A model generated the notes under the pieces. It was not told where the DNA came from. It saw only the letters and a list, made by a program, of their open reading frames with translations, and did no database searches. Below, piece by piece: positions 24,510 to 32,349 of a DNA stretch of 33,453 bases. This stretch comes from an uncultured Clostridia bacterium (lineage in GTDB: Bacteria; Bacillota; Clostridia; TANB77; CAG-508), in contig CALXQH010000016.1 of the NCBI GenBank assembly GCA_944390525.1, forward strand, positions 1-33,453, in the 5' to 3' direction. Numbering within the stretch: the stretch's first letter is position 1; each line of letters starts with the position of its first letter. The translations under genes were made by a program, and so were the position numbers.

Positions 24510-25502
24510 ATGTTAGCATATTTAAAATTAAAAACTAATAATGAGGAATTATATGAAAGTGATTACTTAGTACAACTAAAACAAAAAACAAATGTAATCT
24601 CAAAAATTCAATACACAATTTGTTATTTATATTATCAATTAGTTGTATGGTTAAAATATTATACAAATACAATTACAATAAAAGAAATATATGGAGGATA
24701 TTTATTTATTCTTCCTTTTGATACAATAAATAATAAAAAGATAAATATATGTATGAAAAAAATTAAAAAGCTAATTCAGAAATATAAAATTAATTCACTA
24801 GTATTAACAGAAGAATTAAACAATTATAAAGCATTTAAATCTGAAACTCAACAAGTACATATATTAGATGGCAGAGGTATCATGCCATATTTAATAAAAG
24901 AAATAATTGAATATATTGTTGCTCTACAAAAAACAAACTTAGCAAACGAAGACTTATATATTTGTGTAAATGAAAATAAACCCATTTATACAGATAATAT
25001 TATTTATTTAATGTATTATTTTAAATCTGTTAATATAGTTACAAAAAATATCAACACATTTCAAAAAATAGCCGATAAAGTTGCTCAAAAAGAGAATATT
25101 ATTATTACAGTTACTAATAATAAAAAAAAGAGTTTAAGAAAGGCTAAAATAATTATAAATTTTGACTTTGAAAATAGTCAAATACAAAAATATAACATAT
25201 ATAGAAAGGCTATTTTAATTTATATAAATAAACAAGAACCATTTGAAAGTATGGGATTTGACGGAATTCAAATTAGAAAAATTGGAATTGATACATCTAA
25301 AGAAATAAAAGATTTTTTTGAAAAATATAACCTAATTAATAATTGTTCTTTAGCTACGTTATATGAAAGTTTAATTAATGAAAAACAAGATTTTTTATTA
25401 ATTAAAGAAAAAATAAAACAAGATAATATTAAAATTATAAAGTTGTATGGAAAGAATGGAGAAATATCACAAAGAGAATATATACAGCTAAAAGACTTAT
25501 GA
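24510..25502 (+). CDS. Unrecognised 330-residue protein, possibly with a Rossmann-like domain
   Basis: I do not recognise this family. The N-terminal 70 residues are rich in Tyr/Leu with a hydrophobic stretch (ISKIQYTICYLYYQLVVWL). The middle contains HILDGRGIMPYLIKEIIEYI. Residues about 150-215 alternate strands and helices in a way that recalls NAD(P)-binding proteins (VNIVTKNINTFQKIADKVAQ, then IIITVTNN and KAKIIINFDF), but no GxGxxG motif is seen. The C-terminus is highly charged. GAGGTG is 5 bases before the ATG and lies partly inside a perfect hairpin. No signal peptide is evident. It lies between a wall hydrolase gene and greA, with its own stop just upstream of the greA promoter. Confidence 0.7.
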   Translation: MLAYLKLKTNNEELYESDYLVQLKQKTNVISKIQYTICYLYYQLVVWLKYYTNTITIKEIYGGYLFILPFDTINNKKINICMKKIKKLIQKYKINSLVLTEELNNYKAFKSETQQVHILDGRGIMPYLIKEIIEYIVALQKTNLANEDLYICVNENKPIYTDNIIYLMYYFKSVNIVTKNINTFQKIADKVAQKENIIITVTNNKKKSLRKAKIIINFDFENSQIQKYNIYRKAILIYINKQEPFESMGFDGIQIRKIGIDTSKEIKDFFEKYNLINNCSLATLYESLINEKQDFLLIKEKIKQDNIKIIKLYGKNGEISQREYIQLKDL

Positions 25503-25519
25503 ATTTTATGTGAAAATAC

Positions 25520-25548
25520 TTGACAAAATATAAAATATAAAGTATAGT
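25520..25548 (+). promoter_or_regulatory. Sigma-A promoter of greA
   Basis: TTGACA (25520-25525), 17-bp spacer, TATAGT (25543-25548). Confidence 0.85.
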
Positions 25549-25559
25549 AATACTCACAC

Positions 25560-25591
25560 GCAATAAGGTATATATTAATATAACTTATTGC
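25560..25591 (+). promoter_or_regulatory. Leader hairpin upstream of greA
   Basis: GCAATAAG (25560-25567) pairs with CTTATTGC (25584-25591). After one mismatch the stem continues for five more pairs around an ATTA loop. A short T-run follows at about 25597-25602, so it might be an attenuator within the greA leader. Weak evidence of function. Confidence 0.45.
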
Positions 25592-25638
25592 AATTAATTT
25601 TTGCTAAAAGCAATAAAAAGCAAAAGGAGGTAAGACTA

Positions 25639-26118
25639 ATGGAAGAAAATAAAGAAGTGTTATTAACACAAGAAGGATTTGATAAATTAGAACAAGAATT
25701 AGACTATTTAAAAGTAACTAAAAGAGCAGAAATAGCAGAAAGAATTAAAATAGCATTAGGATTTGGGGATTTATCAGAAAACTCTGAATATGATGAAGCA
25801 AAAAATGCACAAGCTGAAAATGAAACAAAAATAGCAGAATTAGAAAATAAAATTAGATATGCAAAAATTATAGATGAATCAGAGATAGATACTAAAACTG
25901 TTCAAGTGGGAAATACAGTAAAACTTCTAGATATAGAATTTAACGAAGAAGTAAGCTATACTTTAGTTGGTTCTACAGAGGTAGATTTAGCAAACAACAA
26001 AATATCAAATGAATCACCAATAGGAAGTGCAATTCTTGGAGCTAAAAAAAATCAAATAGTTGAGGTTCAAGCTCCAGCAGGAGTAATTCAATATAAAGTA
26101 TTATCTATAACTAAATAA
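25639..26118 (+). CDS. greA: Transcription elongation factor GreA
   Basis: GreA rescues backtracked RNA polymerase by stimulating cleavage of the nascent RNA. The 159-residue product has the N-terminal coiled coil (LTQEGFDKLEQELDYLK...RAEIAERIKIALGFGDLSEN, with the acidic tip DLSENSEYDEAK) and the C-terminal globular domain (VQVGNTVKLLDIEF...ISNESPIGSAILGAKKNQIVEV). The reading frame extends upstream to 25588, but the AAAGGAGG ribosome site (25623-25630) places the start at the ATG at 25639. The length agrees with the family. Confidence 0.97.
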   Translation: MEENKEVLLTQEGFDKLEQELDYLKVTKRAEIAERIKIALGFGDLSENSEYDEAKNAQAENETKIAELENKIRYAKIIDESEIDTKTVQVGNTVKLLDIEFNEEVSYTLVGSTEVDLANNKISNESPIGSAILGAKKNQIVEVQAPAGVIQYKVLSITK

Positions 26119-26122
26119 AAAG

Positions 26123-26147
26123 ATAGCTCATTTGTGAGCTATTTTTT
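26123..26147. terminator. Terminator between greA and deoD
   Basis: An 8-bp stem ATAGCTCA/TGAGCTAT (26123-26130 with 26135-26142) followed by TTTTT on +. A short A-run on the left may let it serve deoD too. Confidence 0.85.
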
Positions 26148-26150
26148 ATG

Positions 26151-26873
26151 CTAATTTAAATTTAAAGCTGCTTCTAAAGCCAATATTATCATATTATTTA
26201 ACGATTTTTCTCTTTCTTCAGAACTTATCTCTTGTTTTTTGTAATGAGAATCAACAACTGTTAATAAACAAGAAGCTCTTTTGCCTAAATATTTTGCCAT
26301 ATAAAATAAAGCAAATGCCTCCATTTCAGCACCAATAATATTTAAGTCTTTTGGAAATCTTTTTATTAAATTAGGTATACTTTCTAAATATCCATCAAAA
26401 CAATCACTGCATAAGGTATTGCCTTTAATATATGGAATATTATTATTTTTAGCACATTGTTCTATAATTTCATTTATATAAGTACTAGATTCTGTTATAT
26501 GGCAATCTTTTTGATTCCACTCAAAAGCAAAGTTACTTTCTGTATAAGATTTATCTACTAAAATAGTATCGAAAATATTTAAATTAGAAGAATAGGCTCC
26601 ACAAGAACCAATACGAATAATATTTTCTACATCATAAAAATGATATAGCTCATAACAATAAATTCCCATACTAGGCATTCCCATACCATGAGAAAAAACG
26701 GTTAAATTTTTTCCTTTATAAGTTCCAGTATAAGCAAGCATATTTCTAACAGTATTTACTAAACGAGCATTTTCTAAAAAATTTTCAGCAATATATTTAG
26801 CACGTAATGGGTCTCCAGGCATTAAAACAGTTTTTTCAATATCTTCTTTTTTGGCATTACAATGAATAGACAT
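26151..26873 (-). CDS. deoD: Purine nucleoside phosphorylase, DeoD type
   Basis: A 240-residue hexameric-type PNP that splits purine nucleosides with phosphate to base and ribose-1-phosphate in salvage. Conserved blocks are VLMPGDPLRAKYIAENFLEN, the GMGMPS phosphate-site loop, RIGSCGAYSS, and GAEMEAFALFYMA, where the EME stretch binds ribose. Near the C-terminus, VVDSHY holds the catalytic-type Asp. The longest reading starts at a TTG abutting the AGGAGG ribosome site; the ATG at 26871-26873 (on -) has 7-base spacing and is chosen. Confidence 0.96.
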   Translation of the reverse strand: MSIHCNAKKEDIEKTVLMPGDPLRAKYIAENFLENARLVNTVRNMLAYTGTYKGKNLTVFSHGMGMPSMGIYCYELYHFYDVENIIRIGSCGAYSSNLNIFDTILVDKSYTESNFAFEWNQKDCHITESSTYINEIIEQCAKNNNIPYIKGNTLCSDCFDGYLESIPNLIKRFPKDLNIIGAEMEAFALFYMAKYLGKRASCLLTVVDSHYKKQEISSEEREKSLNNMIILALEAALNLN

Positions 26874-26904
26874 ATACAAACCTCCTAAAATTTTTTATAT
26901 ACCA

Positions 26905-26933
26905 TTGAAATTTAAATAAAATAGTGTTACAAT
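26905..26933 (+). promoter_or_regulatory. Sigma-A promoter of the tRNA-Gln gene
   Basis: TTGAAA (26905-26910), 17-bp spacer, TACAAT (26928-26933), 15 bp before the tRNA. Confidence 0.8.
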
Positions 26934-26947
26934 AAAACAGTAAAAAA

Positions 26948-27023
26948 TGGGGTGTCGCCAAGTGGTAAGGCACTCGGCTCTGACCCGAGCATTCCGTAGG
27001 TTCGAATCCTACCACCCCAACCA
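26948..27023 (+). tRNA. tRNA-Gln (anticodon CTG)
   Basis: A full cloverleaf: acceptor stem TGGGGTG/CACCCCA (7 pairs, with the U1-A72 pair typical of tRNA-Gln), D-arm with AAGTGGTAAGG, anticodon stem CTCGG/CCGAG around CTCTGAC (anticodon CTG at 26980-26982), T-arm GTAGG-TTCGAAT-CCTAC, discriminator A and an encoded CCA (27021-27023). It reads CAG codons, rare in such AT-rich genomes. Confidence 0.95.
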
Positions 27024-27334
27024 ATAATTTTATATTCTTAAATAAATAAGTTTAATTAATTCAAAAATGTTAAAATTTCTTACAACTTTTTCCATAAATA
27101 AATTATTGAATACTAAAAAAATTATACACTTATATTATTTTTTTTTCAACTAATTTTATCAATCAATTTGGATTTTATTAAAATAATTAGATTTAATGTT
27201 AATTTGATTTTTCGTCAAATAATGGTAAGTTCTTGGAAAATATTGACAAAAAAAATATATTATGATAATATATGAAATATAAATAAAACTTAACTAACTA
27301 CTTAAAATTTAAAAATAAAAGGGGGAAAATAAAA
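27024..27334. other. 311-bp intergenic region after tRNA-Gln
   Basis: No gene is visible. It holds a long T-run near 27139-27148 without a convincing stem, a highly AT-rich stretch, and a promoter at 27243-27271 for the next gene. I see nothing else with support. Confidence 0.7.
27243..27271 (+). promoter_or_regulatory. Putative sigma-A promoter
   Basis: TTGACA (27243-27248), 17-bp spacer, TAATAT (27266-27271). It would give a leader of about 60 bases for the gene at 27335. Confidence 0.65.
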
Positions 27335-27982
27335 ATGAAAAAACCAATGTCTAATATTACAAAAATTATTTTAACAATTTTAGCAACTATTGTTGTATTA
27401 GCTATTATTATACTTATTATTCATATTACTAGAAATGCAATTATCTTAAACCGCTTGTCAAATTTATTAAATTCCAATATTAGTGCTAACAATTATCATT
27501 ATGAGGAAAATATAAAACATAAAGATATAGATTTAATAAAAGAACTATACAAAAAGAATGATACATATGTAGAATATACATATGCATATGACAAAGAAAA
27601 TGTAAATAGCTTTATAGTATACTCAAATGGAAAAGAAGTTATAATGATAGAAAATAACAAATTAAAAACCGATAATGAAAATGCTAATTCGGAGAAATAT
27701 GAAGAGCGTACAATAAAAGATGTAATTACACTTAACTCTGTATTTCTTGAAGATTTATCTATAGATAAATTAGTTAATACTAAAATTTATTTTGATAAAA
27801 ACTATAATACTTATATGTTAAGCTATGGCAATGGAAGGATAAATTTTTGGTTAAATGCAAGTACAGGTTTACCTATAAAAAGTGTATTTGAAGAAGAAAT
27901 ACGTACGTATACATTTGAATTTAATAATGTAACAGAAGAAAATGTTGCAAAGCCAAATATTTCACAAACTGAAGCTCAATAA
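27335..27982 (+). CDS. Membrane-anchored extracellular protein of unknown function
   Basis: A 215-residue protein with a short basic N-terminus and one membrane helix (about residues 10-32, IILTILATIVVLAIIILIIH). The rest is polar and probably outside the cell. The external part alternates strands (NTYVEYTYAY-like DTYVEYTYAYDKENVNSFIV, GKEVIMIENNKL, and later INFWLNASTGLPIKSVFEEE), which recalls beta-rich lipoprotein-sorting/LolA-like folds; this is only an impression. There is no lipobox Cys, so it is anchored by the helix. The ribosome site AAAAGGGGG is 9 bases before the ATG. It is a single-gene unit with its own promoter and a strong terminator. Confidence 0.7.
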   Translation: MKKPMSNITKIILTILATIVVLAIIILIIHITRNAIILNRLSNLLNSNISANNYHYEENIKHKDIDLIKELYKKNDTYVEYTYAYDKENVNSFIVYSNGKEVIMIENNKLKTDNENANSEKYEERTIKDVITLNSVFLEDLSIDKLVNTKIYFDKNYNTYMLSYGNGRINFWLNASTGLPIKSVFEEEIRTYTFEFNNVTEENVAKPNISQTEAQ

Positions 27983-28010
27983 ACAAAAAACTTAATGATT
28001 TTTCATATGT

Positions 28011-28051
28011 AAAAATAGAGTGGTTATTTTAAAAACAACCACTCTATTTTT
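28011..28051. terminator. Bidirectional terminator
   Basis: A 15-bp perfect stem (28011-28025 with 28037-28051), T-run on + and A-run at the left. It lies between two convergent genes and overlaps the last base of the gene on -. Confidence 0.9.
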
Positions 28052-29469
28052 TATTTTAATTTATTAAGTAATTTAATCCTAGTTATAATAAAACCTATAA
28101 TAAGTACAATTACAACAAACAAAAATATAGGTGAATAGTTTCCTGTTTGAGGTAATTTTTCTTCTGCAATAGTCTTATCCTCATAACTTAACTTAACTTG
28201 AGGAAAATCCTCAGAAGAATTATTAGATTTTCCAGAAGATGTTTCATATTCAATGTCCAGTTTAGTATTAAGTGGTATAAGCTTATTTGCAATTTCTTCA
28301 TCATATTTATCTTTTAATGATAATTTATAAGATAATGTAGCAGTAGAATTTTCTTTTAACAATTCTATATTCCAGGTAATACTATTATCTGTTTCATCAA
28401 TTTGCTGAGAAACTTCTCCAACATTAGGAGATTTAACATATTCAAAATTAAAATTATCTATAATTTCTTTAGGAAAATAATCTTTAATAATAATATTTTT
28501 TATAGTATTATCCATACTGGCAACAATAGTATTATAAATATCTTCTGTCAAGGTAGTAGTTAAATTATTATAATTTATATAATAAAAATTACCAGCTGTA
28601 GGGTTAGTAACTGTACCAAAAATTTCTTCAACAAGTTCACCATAAGTCATATGTCTGTCTTCACCTTCTACTACAGGAGCAGCTGGATTAACTACAGAAC
28701 TTTCATCTAATCTCATTAAAATAGAAGAAATTTTATAACCTTTATTTTGTAATTTTAGTAATCTGTTTTTAGTATTCTGAGCATTTACTCCAGAATATGT
28801 TAAAGTATTTTCAGTATCTAAAGAAACATTAGGAACACCATCTGATATTAAAACAATATGCTTTTCTGAATCTGTACTATCAGTAAAATTAGATTCCGCT
28901 ATACTTAAACCTGCTTCAATATTTGTATAAGGTCCTTTATTTTGAGTATAAGTATTAATAGCATTTTCTATATCATCTTTAGAACCTGACAAAGATAGTA
29001 ATAATTTAGCATCACTTTCTGTTCCTAGGGTTAAACTAGTGTCAACTAAAGGATCCACACTAGAAAAACTTATAATACCTATTTTCAAATTTGTAAAAGA
29101 ATTAAATAAATTCTCAACAAAAGACAATGCTGTTTGAGCTACATATTCAATTTTAGTTTGATTTTCATAAGTTTTTGTCATACTATTAGAACTATCTAAA
29201 ATTAAAAAAACTTCTAAAGGTTTAACATAAGTTTGTTCTTTCATAGAATTAGTAACAGTTAAAGTTAATGTAGCTTCTTTTTTATTTTTGTCAAAATTTG
29301 TTAGCTCTTTTGTAAATTTACCTATATCATTTAAATTAATTTCACAAATTTTTTCATTAAATAATTCTATAGTTGAATCACTACTATTTACTGTAGCTGC
29401 AAAAGATTCAACAGTTAATAATGATAATAAAATAAATAATATAAAAATACAAATTATTTTTTTATTCAT
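28051..29469 (-). CDS. LPXTG-anchored von Willebrand factor A domain surface protein
   Basis: A 472-residue wall protein: signal peptide (residues 1 to about 25, ending SFAA), a VWA domain (about 83-320) with the metal-site motif DSSNS (Asp92, Ser94, Ser96) and LISDGVPN, then a beta-rich region (about 325-425) resembling isopeptide/CnaB-like or DUF11-like stalk domains (NITWNIELLKENSTATLSYK-type strands). It ends with the sorting signal: LPQTG (439-443), a hydrophobic segment and basic RIKLLNKLK. Sortase would join it to peptidoglycan. Such proteins are adhesins or pilus subunits. AAAGGAG (on -) is 8 bases before the ATG. No sortase or pilin partner lies in the window. Confidence 0.88.
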   Translation of the reverse strand: MNKKIICIFILFILLSLLTVESFAATVNSSDSTIELFNEKICEINLNDIGKFTKELTNFDKNKKEATLTLTVTNSMKEQTYVKPLEVFLILDSSNSMTKTYENQTKIEYVAQTALSFVENLFNSFTNLKIGIISFSSVDPLVDTSLTLGTESDAKLLLSLSGSKDDIENAINTYTQNKGPYTNIEAGLSIAESNFTDSTDSEKHIVLISDGVPNVSLDTENTLTYSGVNAQNTKNRLLKLQNKGYKISSILMRLDESSVVNPAAPVVEGEDRHMTYGELVEEIFGTVTNPTAGNFYYINYNNLTTTLTEDIYNTIVASMDNTIKNIIIKDYFPKEIIDNFNFEYVKSPNVGEVSQQIDETDNSITWNIELLKENSTATLSYKLSLKDKYDEEIANKLIPLNTKLDIEYETSSGKSNNSSEDFPQVKLSYEDKTIAEEKLPQTGNYSPIFLFVVIVLIIGFIITRIKLLNKLK

Positions 29470-29504
29470 AATATATACTCCTTTACTTACAATATCACAT
29501 ATAT

Positions 29505-29513
29505 ATTATAACA
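29505..29513 (-). promoter_or_regulatory. Possible extended -10 promoter of the VWA gene
   Basis: On -: TGTTATAAT (TG-n-TATAAT; -10 at 29505-29510), about 36 bp upstream of the ATG. No good -35 is seen. Confidence 0.4.
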
Positions 29514-29591
29514 CATAAATATAATAAATCCATATATTTTATAATTTTTTTTAAATATTTAGGGTTATTTCTATTAATTTTCATAATATTA

Positions 29592-29600
29592 TGATAAAAT
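29592..29600 (+). promoter_or_regulatory. Possible extended -10 promoter of the VTT-domain gene
   Basis: TGATAAAAT (TG at 29592-29593, -10 TAAAAT at 29595-29600), about 30 bp before the ATG. No -35 stands out. Confidence 0.35.
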
Positions 29601-29630
29601 TAGATAAAAGAAATAAGGAAGAAGAAAAAG

Positions 29631-30344
29631 ATGAGCAAAAAAACAAAAATATTTAAAATAATAATATTTATAATATTTATAATTATTTTAATAGGAATAA
29701 CAAGTTATTTAATACCAGTAATAAAAAATTTAAGTACTGAATCTGGACAAGCTGAATTTAAGCAAAAAGTAAATGAATCTGGATTTTTAGGTTTTCTAAT
29801 GTTGTTTGGTCTACAATTTGCACAAATATTTTTATTTGTAATTCCAGGTGAACCTATTGAAATACTAGCAGGAGTTTGTTATGGTAGTATATGGGGAACT
29901 ATATTTATTATGATATCTGCTACAATTATTTCTATATTTATATATATCTTAGTTCATAAATTTGGAAGAAAATTCATATATGAATTTATAAATGAAAATA
30001 AAATAAAAAAGATAGAAGAAAATAAAATTTTTCAAAATCCAAAAACAATTAGATTTATAATTTTTATTTTATTTTTTATTCCTGGAACACCAAAAGATTT
30101 ACTAACATATATAGCAGCACTATTACCAATAAAATTAAAAGATTTTATTATAATTTCAACAATAGCAAGAATTCCTTCTATAGTATCTTCTACTTTAGCA
30201 GGAGAAAAATTACTTTCTGGAAATTGGCAATTTAGTTTAATTATTTATGGCATCACATTTTTAATAGTAGCTATAATTATTTTAATTATGAGAAAATTTG
30301 ACAAAAATAAAATTACAGATGAAGCTATAAAAATAATTAAATAA
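29631..30344 (+). CDS. TVP38/TMEM64 (VTT/DedA superfamily) membrane protein
   Basis: A 237-residue protein with about six membrane segments and the VTT core: FLMLFGLQFAQIFLFVIPGE, PIEILAGVCYGSIWGT, then FILFFIPGTPKDLLTYIAAL and TIARIPSIVSSTLAGEKL. The two re-entrant loops with conserved Pro-Gly (VIPGEP and IPGTPKD) are the family hallmark. DedA/VTT relatives have been shown to move phospholipids or undecaprenyl phosphate across membranes; the TVP38 branch is less studied. The ribosome site AAGGAAG is present. The small membrane gene 13 bp downstream is likely co-transcribed. Confidence 0.9.
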   Translation: MSKKTKIFKIIIFIIFIIILIGITSYLIPVIKNLSTESGQAEFKQKVNESGFLGFLMLFGLQFAQIFLFVIPGEPIEILAGVCYGSIWGTIFIMISATIISIFIYILVHKFGRKFIYEFINENKIKKIEENKIFQNPKTIRFIIFILFFIPGTPKDLLTYIAALLPIKLKDFIIISTIARIPSIVSSTLAGEKLLSGNWQFSLIIYGITFLIVAIIILIMRKFDKNKITDEAIKIIK

Positions 30345-30357
30345 GAAAGGAGAAAAA

Positions 30358-30828
30358 ATGAAAAATTTTTCTAGTATTTTAATAACAATATTTGCTTTTA
30401 TGTTTTGGACATTTAGACTTATTACAACAATACTATATACTATTGGAGTAGATTTTATGGCTATGCCTATAGATATAACCATGGAAGTTCCACTTCTTTT
30501 TATTACTTTTATTTGTATATGCTATATTATAAAAAGAAAACTATTACCTACTATAATATACTTAATTTCACATTTTCTATATTATGGATTATACTTATAT
30601 CAAAGCTTAACTGTAAATACATTAACTTTAAATAATTATATGGATTTATTTTTTGCTATTATAGGTATCTCTATACCTTTAGCTACATTTTTTGATATAT
30701 TATTAGATAAAAATAGAAAATCACATCCTGTAGATAAACAAACAGATTGGTTTTATAAAAACAAAAATTATGACAGAAAAATAGATGAAAGAGCAGATAG
30801 AAATCAATATAGAACTTTAGATAAATAG
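30358..30828 (+). CDS. Small polytopic membrane protein of unknown function
   Basis: A 156-residue protein with four probable helices: ILITIFAFMFWTFRLITTIL, VPLLFITFICICYII, LLPTIIYLISHFLYYGLYLY and LFFAIIGISIPLATFFDIL. A polar C-terminal tail of about 40 residues, rich in Lys, Asp and Arg, follows (DRKIDERADRNQYRTLDK). I do not recognise the family. AAAGGAG precedes the ATG, and the 13-bp gap to the VTT-domain gene suggests a two-gene operon. Confidence 0.75.
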   Translation: MKNFSSILITIFAFMFWTFRLITTILYTIGVDFMAMPIDITMEVPLLFITFICICYIIKRKLLPTIIYLISHFLYYGLYLYQSLTVNTLTLNNYMDLFFAIIGISIPLATFFDILLDKNRKSHPVDKQTDWFYKNKNYDRKIDERADRNQYRTLDK

Positions 30829-30911
30829 CAAATTTTTAAAATGAAATTGTTGAAAACTATTTATTATTTGAGGCAGATAATTGAAATTATCTACACCATA
30901 ACCAAAGAAAA

Positions 30912-31838
30912 ATGTTAAAAGAAATACTAACAGAAATATGTTTAAATTACCAAATAGAAATATTAGAGCAAAAACAAAGAGAAGAAATATCACACAATAA
31001 TGAAGAATTATTAAATAAATTTATTTCTTCAAAAGAAATTGAAGGATGTTCAACAAGAACTTTAAATTACTACAAGGATAATATAACTAAAATGCTAGAA
31101 AAAATAAACTTACCAATTGAGGAAATTACTACAGAAATTTTAAGAGATTATCTAGCTGATTACAAAAATAATTCTAAGACAGGAATGGTTACAATAGATA
31201 ATATAAGAAGAACATTATCAAGTTTCTTTGCTTGGCTAGAAAATGAAGATTATATTGTAAAAAGTCCTGTTAGAAGAATACATAAAGTAAAAACAACTAG
31301 AAGAGTTAAAGAAACTTTAACTGATGAAAATTTAGAAAAATTAAGAGATATTTGTTCAAATGTAAAAGATTTAGCAATATTAGAACTATTAATATCAACT
31401 GGTATGAGAGTTGGAGAACTAACTAGATTAAATATTTCTGATATGGATTTTCAAGAAAGGAGCTGTATAGTTTTAGGAAGAGGAAATACAGAAAGAGAAG
31501 TATATTTTAGTGCAAAAAGTAAAATGTATATAGAAAAATACTTAGAAACTAGAACAGATGACAATGAAGCGTTATTTGTATCAATAATAAAGCTATATAA
31601 CAGACTAGGAATATCAGGAATTGAAATGGTTATAAGGGATTTAGGAAAAGAGGCGAATATAAATAAAGTACATCCACATAAATTTAGAAGAACAATGGCT
31701 ACTATGGCTATTGATAAAGGTATGCCAATTGAACAAGTGCAAAAATTGCTTGGACATATTAAAATAGACACAACAATGGAATATGCTATGGTAAATAAAA
31801 ACAATGTAAAAATTTCACATAGAAAATATATTACTTAA
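30912..31838 (+). CDS. Tyrosine recombinase (XerC/XerD-like integrase)
   Basis: A 308-residue phage-integrase family protein: N-terminal SAM-like core-binding domain (about residues 30-115, with TRTLNYYKDNITKML and TIDNIRRTLSSFFAWLENED) and a catalytic domain (about 133-305). Active-site residues are Arg166 (STGMRVGEL), His256-x-x-Arg259 (HPHKFRRTMAT), His282 (LLGHIKID) and nucleophile Tyr291. The hairpin lysine of Xer proteins (the K in GKGNKER) is replaced by Arg190 (GRGNTER). The ribosome site AAAGAAAA is poor. It is the size of Xer proteins, larger than tiny resolvases. No attachment site or other mobility gene was found alongside, so it may be a domesticated or orphan integrase. Confidence 0.9.
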   Translation: MLKEILTEICLNYQIEILEQKQREEISHNNEELLNKFISSKEIEGCSTRTLNYYKDNITKMLEKINLPIEEITTEILRDYLADYKNNSKTGMVTIDNIRRTLSSFFAWLENEDYIVKSPVRRIHKVKTTRRVKETLTDENLEKLRDICSNVKDLAILELLISTGMRVGELTRLNISDMDFQERSCIVLGRGNTEREVYFSAKSKMYIEKYLETRTDDNEALFVSIIKLYNRLGISGIEMVIRDLGKEANINKVHPHKFRRTMATMAIDKGMPIEQVQKLLGHIKIDTTMEYAMVNKNNVKISHRKYIT

Positions 31839-31891
31839 AATTTGATGAATTTTTATGAAATATGCAAGCTATACATTGCCTTGATTGGTTA

Positions 31892-31920
31892 TTTACAAAA
31901 AAATATATTTATGCTACAAT
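31892..31920 (+). promoter_or_regulatory. Sigma-A promoter of the ASCH gene
   Basis: TTTACA (31892-31897), 17-bp spacer, TACAAT (31915-31920), 20 bp before the ATG at 31941. Confidence 0.75.
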
Positions 31921-31940
31921 ACTAACTGGAGGTAGATAAA

Positions 31941-32282
31941 ATGGAACATATATTAAAATTACAACCTAAATACTTCGACTATATTAATAATGGAACAAAG
32001 AGAGTAGAATTAAGATTATATGATGAAAAAAGACAAAAAATTAATATAGGAGATACTATAATTTTTCAAAAAGAACCTGAATTAGAAATTACTATGAAAG
32101 TAAAAGTTATAGGGCTATTAAGATATAATACATTTGAAGAATTATTTGAAGATTTTGATATAGAAATGTTAGCTGACAAATCAATGACAAAGCAAGAACT
32201 ATTAAATGTATTAGAAGAATTTTACACACCAGAAAAACAAAAACAATATGGTGTTGTAGGAATACGTATTGAAAAAATATAA
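31941..32282 (+). CDS. ASCH-domain protein
   Basis: A 113-residue protein that is essentially one ASCH domain, a PUA-like fold thought to bind RNA or modified nucleosides. The key block is LKLQPKYFDYINNGTKRVEL followed by RLYDEKRQKINIGDTIIF, in which the GTKRVELR and GD residues line the proposed ligand cleft; the C-terminus has YGVVGIRIEKI. The ribosome site GGAGG (31928-31932) is 8 bases before the ATG and it has its own promoter. It converges on a larger gene whose N-terminal half is also an ASCH domain. Confidence 0.87.
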   Translation: MEHILKLQPKYFDYINNGTKRVELRLYDEKRQKINIGDTIIFQKEPELEITMKVKVIGLLRYNTFEELFEDFDIEMLADKSMTKQELLNVLEEFYTPEKQKQYGVVGIRIEKI

Positions 32283-32284
32283 TG

Positions 32285-32326
32285 AAAACACACTCAAAAA
32301 TTCAATAGGATTTAAGAGTGTGTTTT
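32285..32326. terminator. Bidirectional hairpin between the two ASCH genes
   Basis: An 11-bp stem AAAACACACTC/GAGTGTGTTTT (32285-32295 with 32316-32326) with an unusually long 20-base loop. The T-tract is short on each strand. Confidence 0.7.
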
Positions 32327-32349
32327 GTTGTGCCTTGACAGATAGAGAA

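Noticed and set aside
27100..27150. T-run near 27139 as the tRNA-Gln terminator
   Set aside because: Only a partial A-T stem can be drawn, with mismatches, so it is not called as a terminator.
29481..29630. Search for a divergent operator between the VWA and VTT genes
   Set aside because: Only AT-rich sequence with loose extended -10 motifs was found; no convincing inverted repeat.
30829..30911. Short inverted repeat GATAAT-TGA-ATTATC before the recombinase gene as a core recombination site
   Set aside because: The arms are 6 bp, fully AT-rich apart from the ends, and common by chance in this genome; no second copy was noticed.
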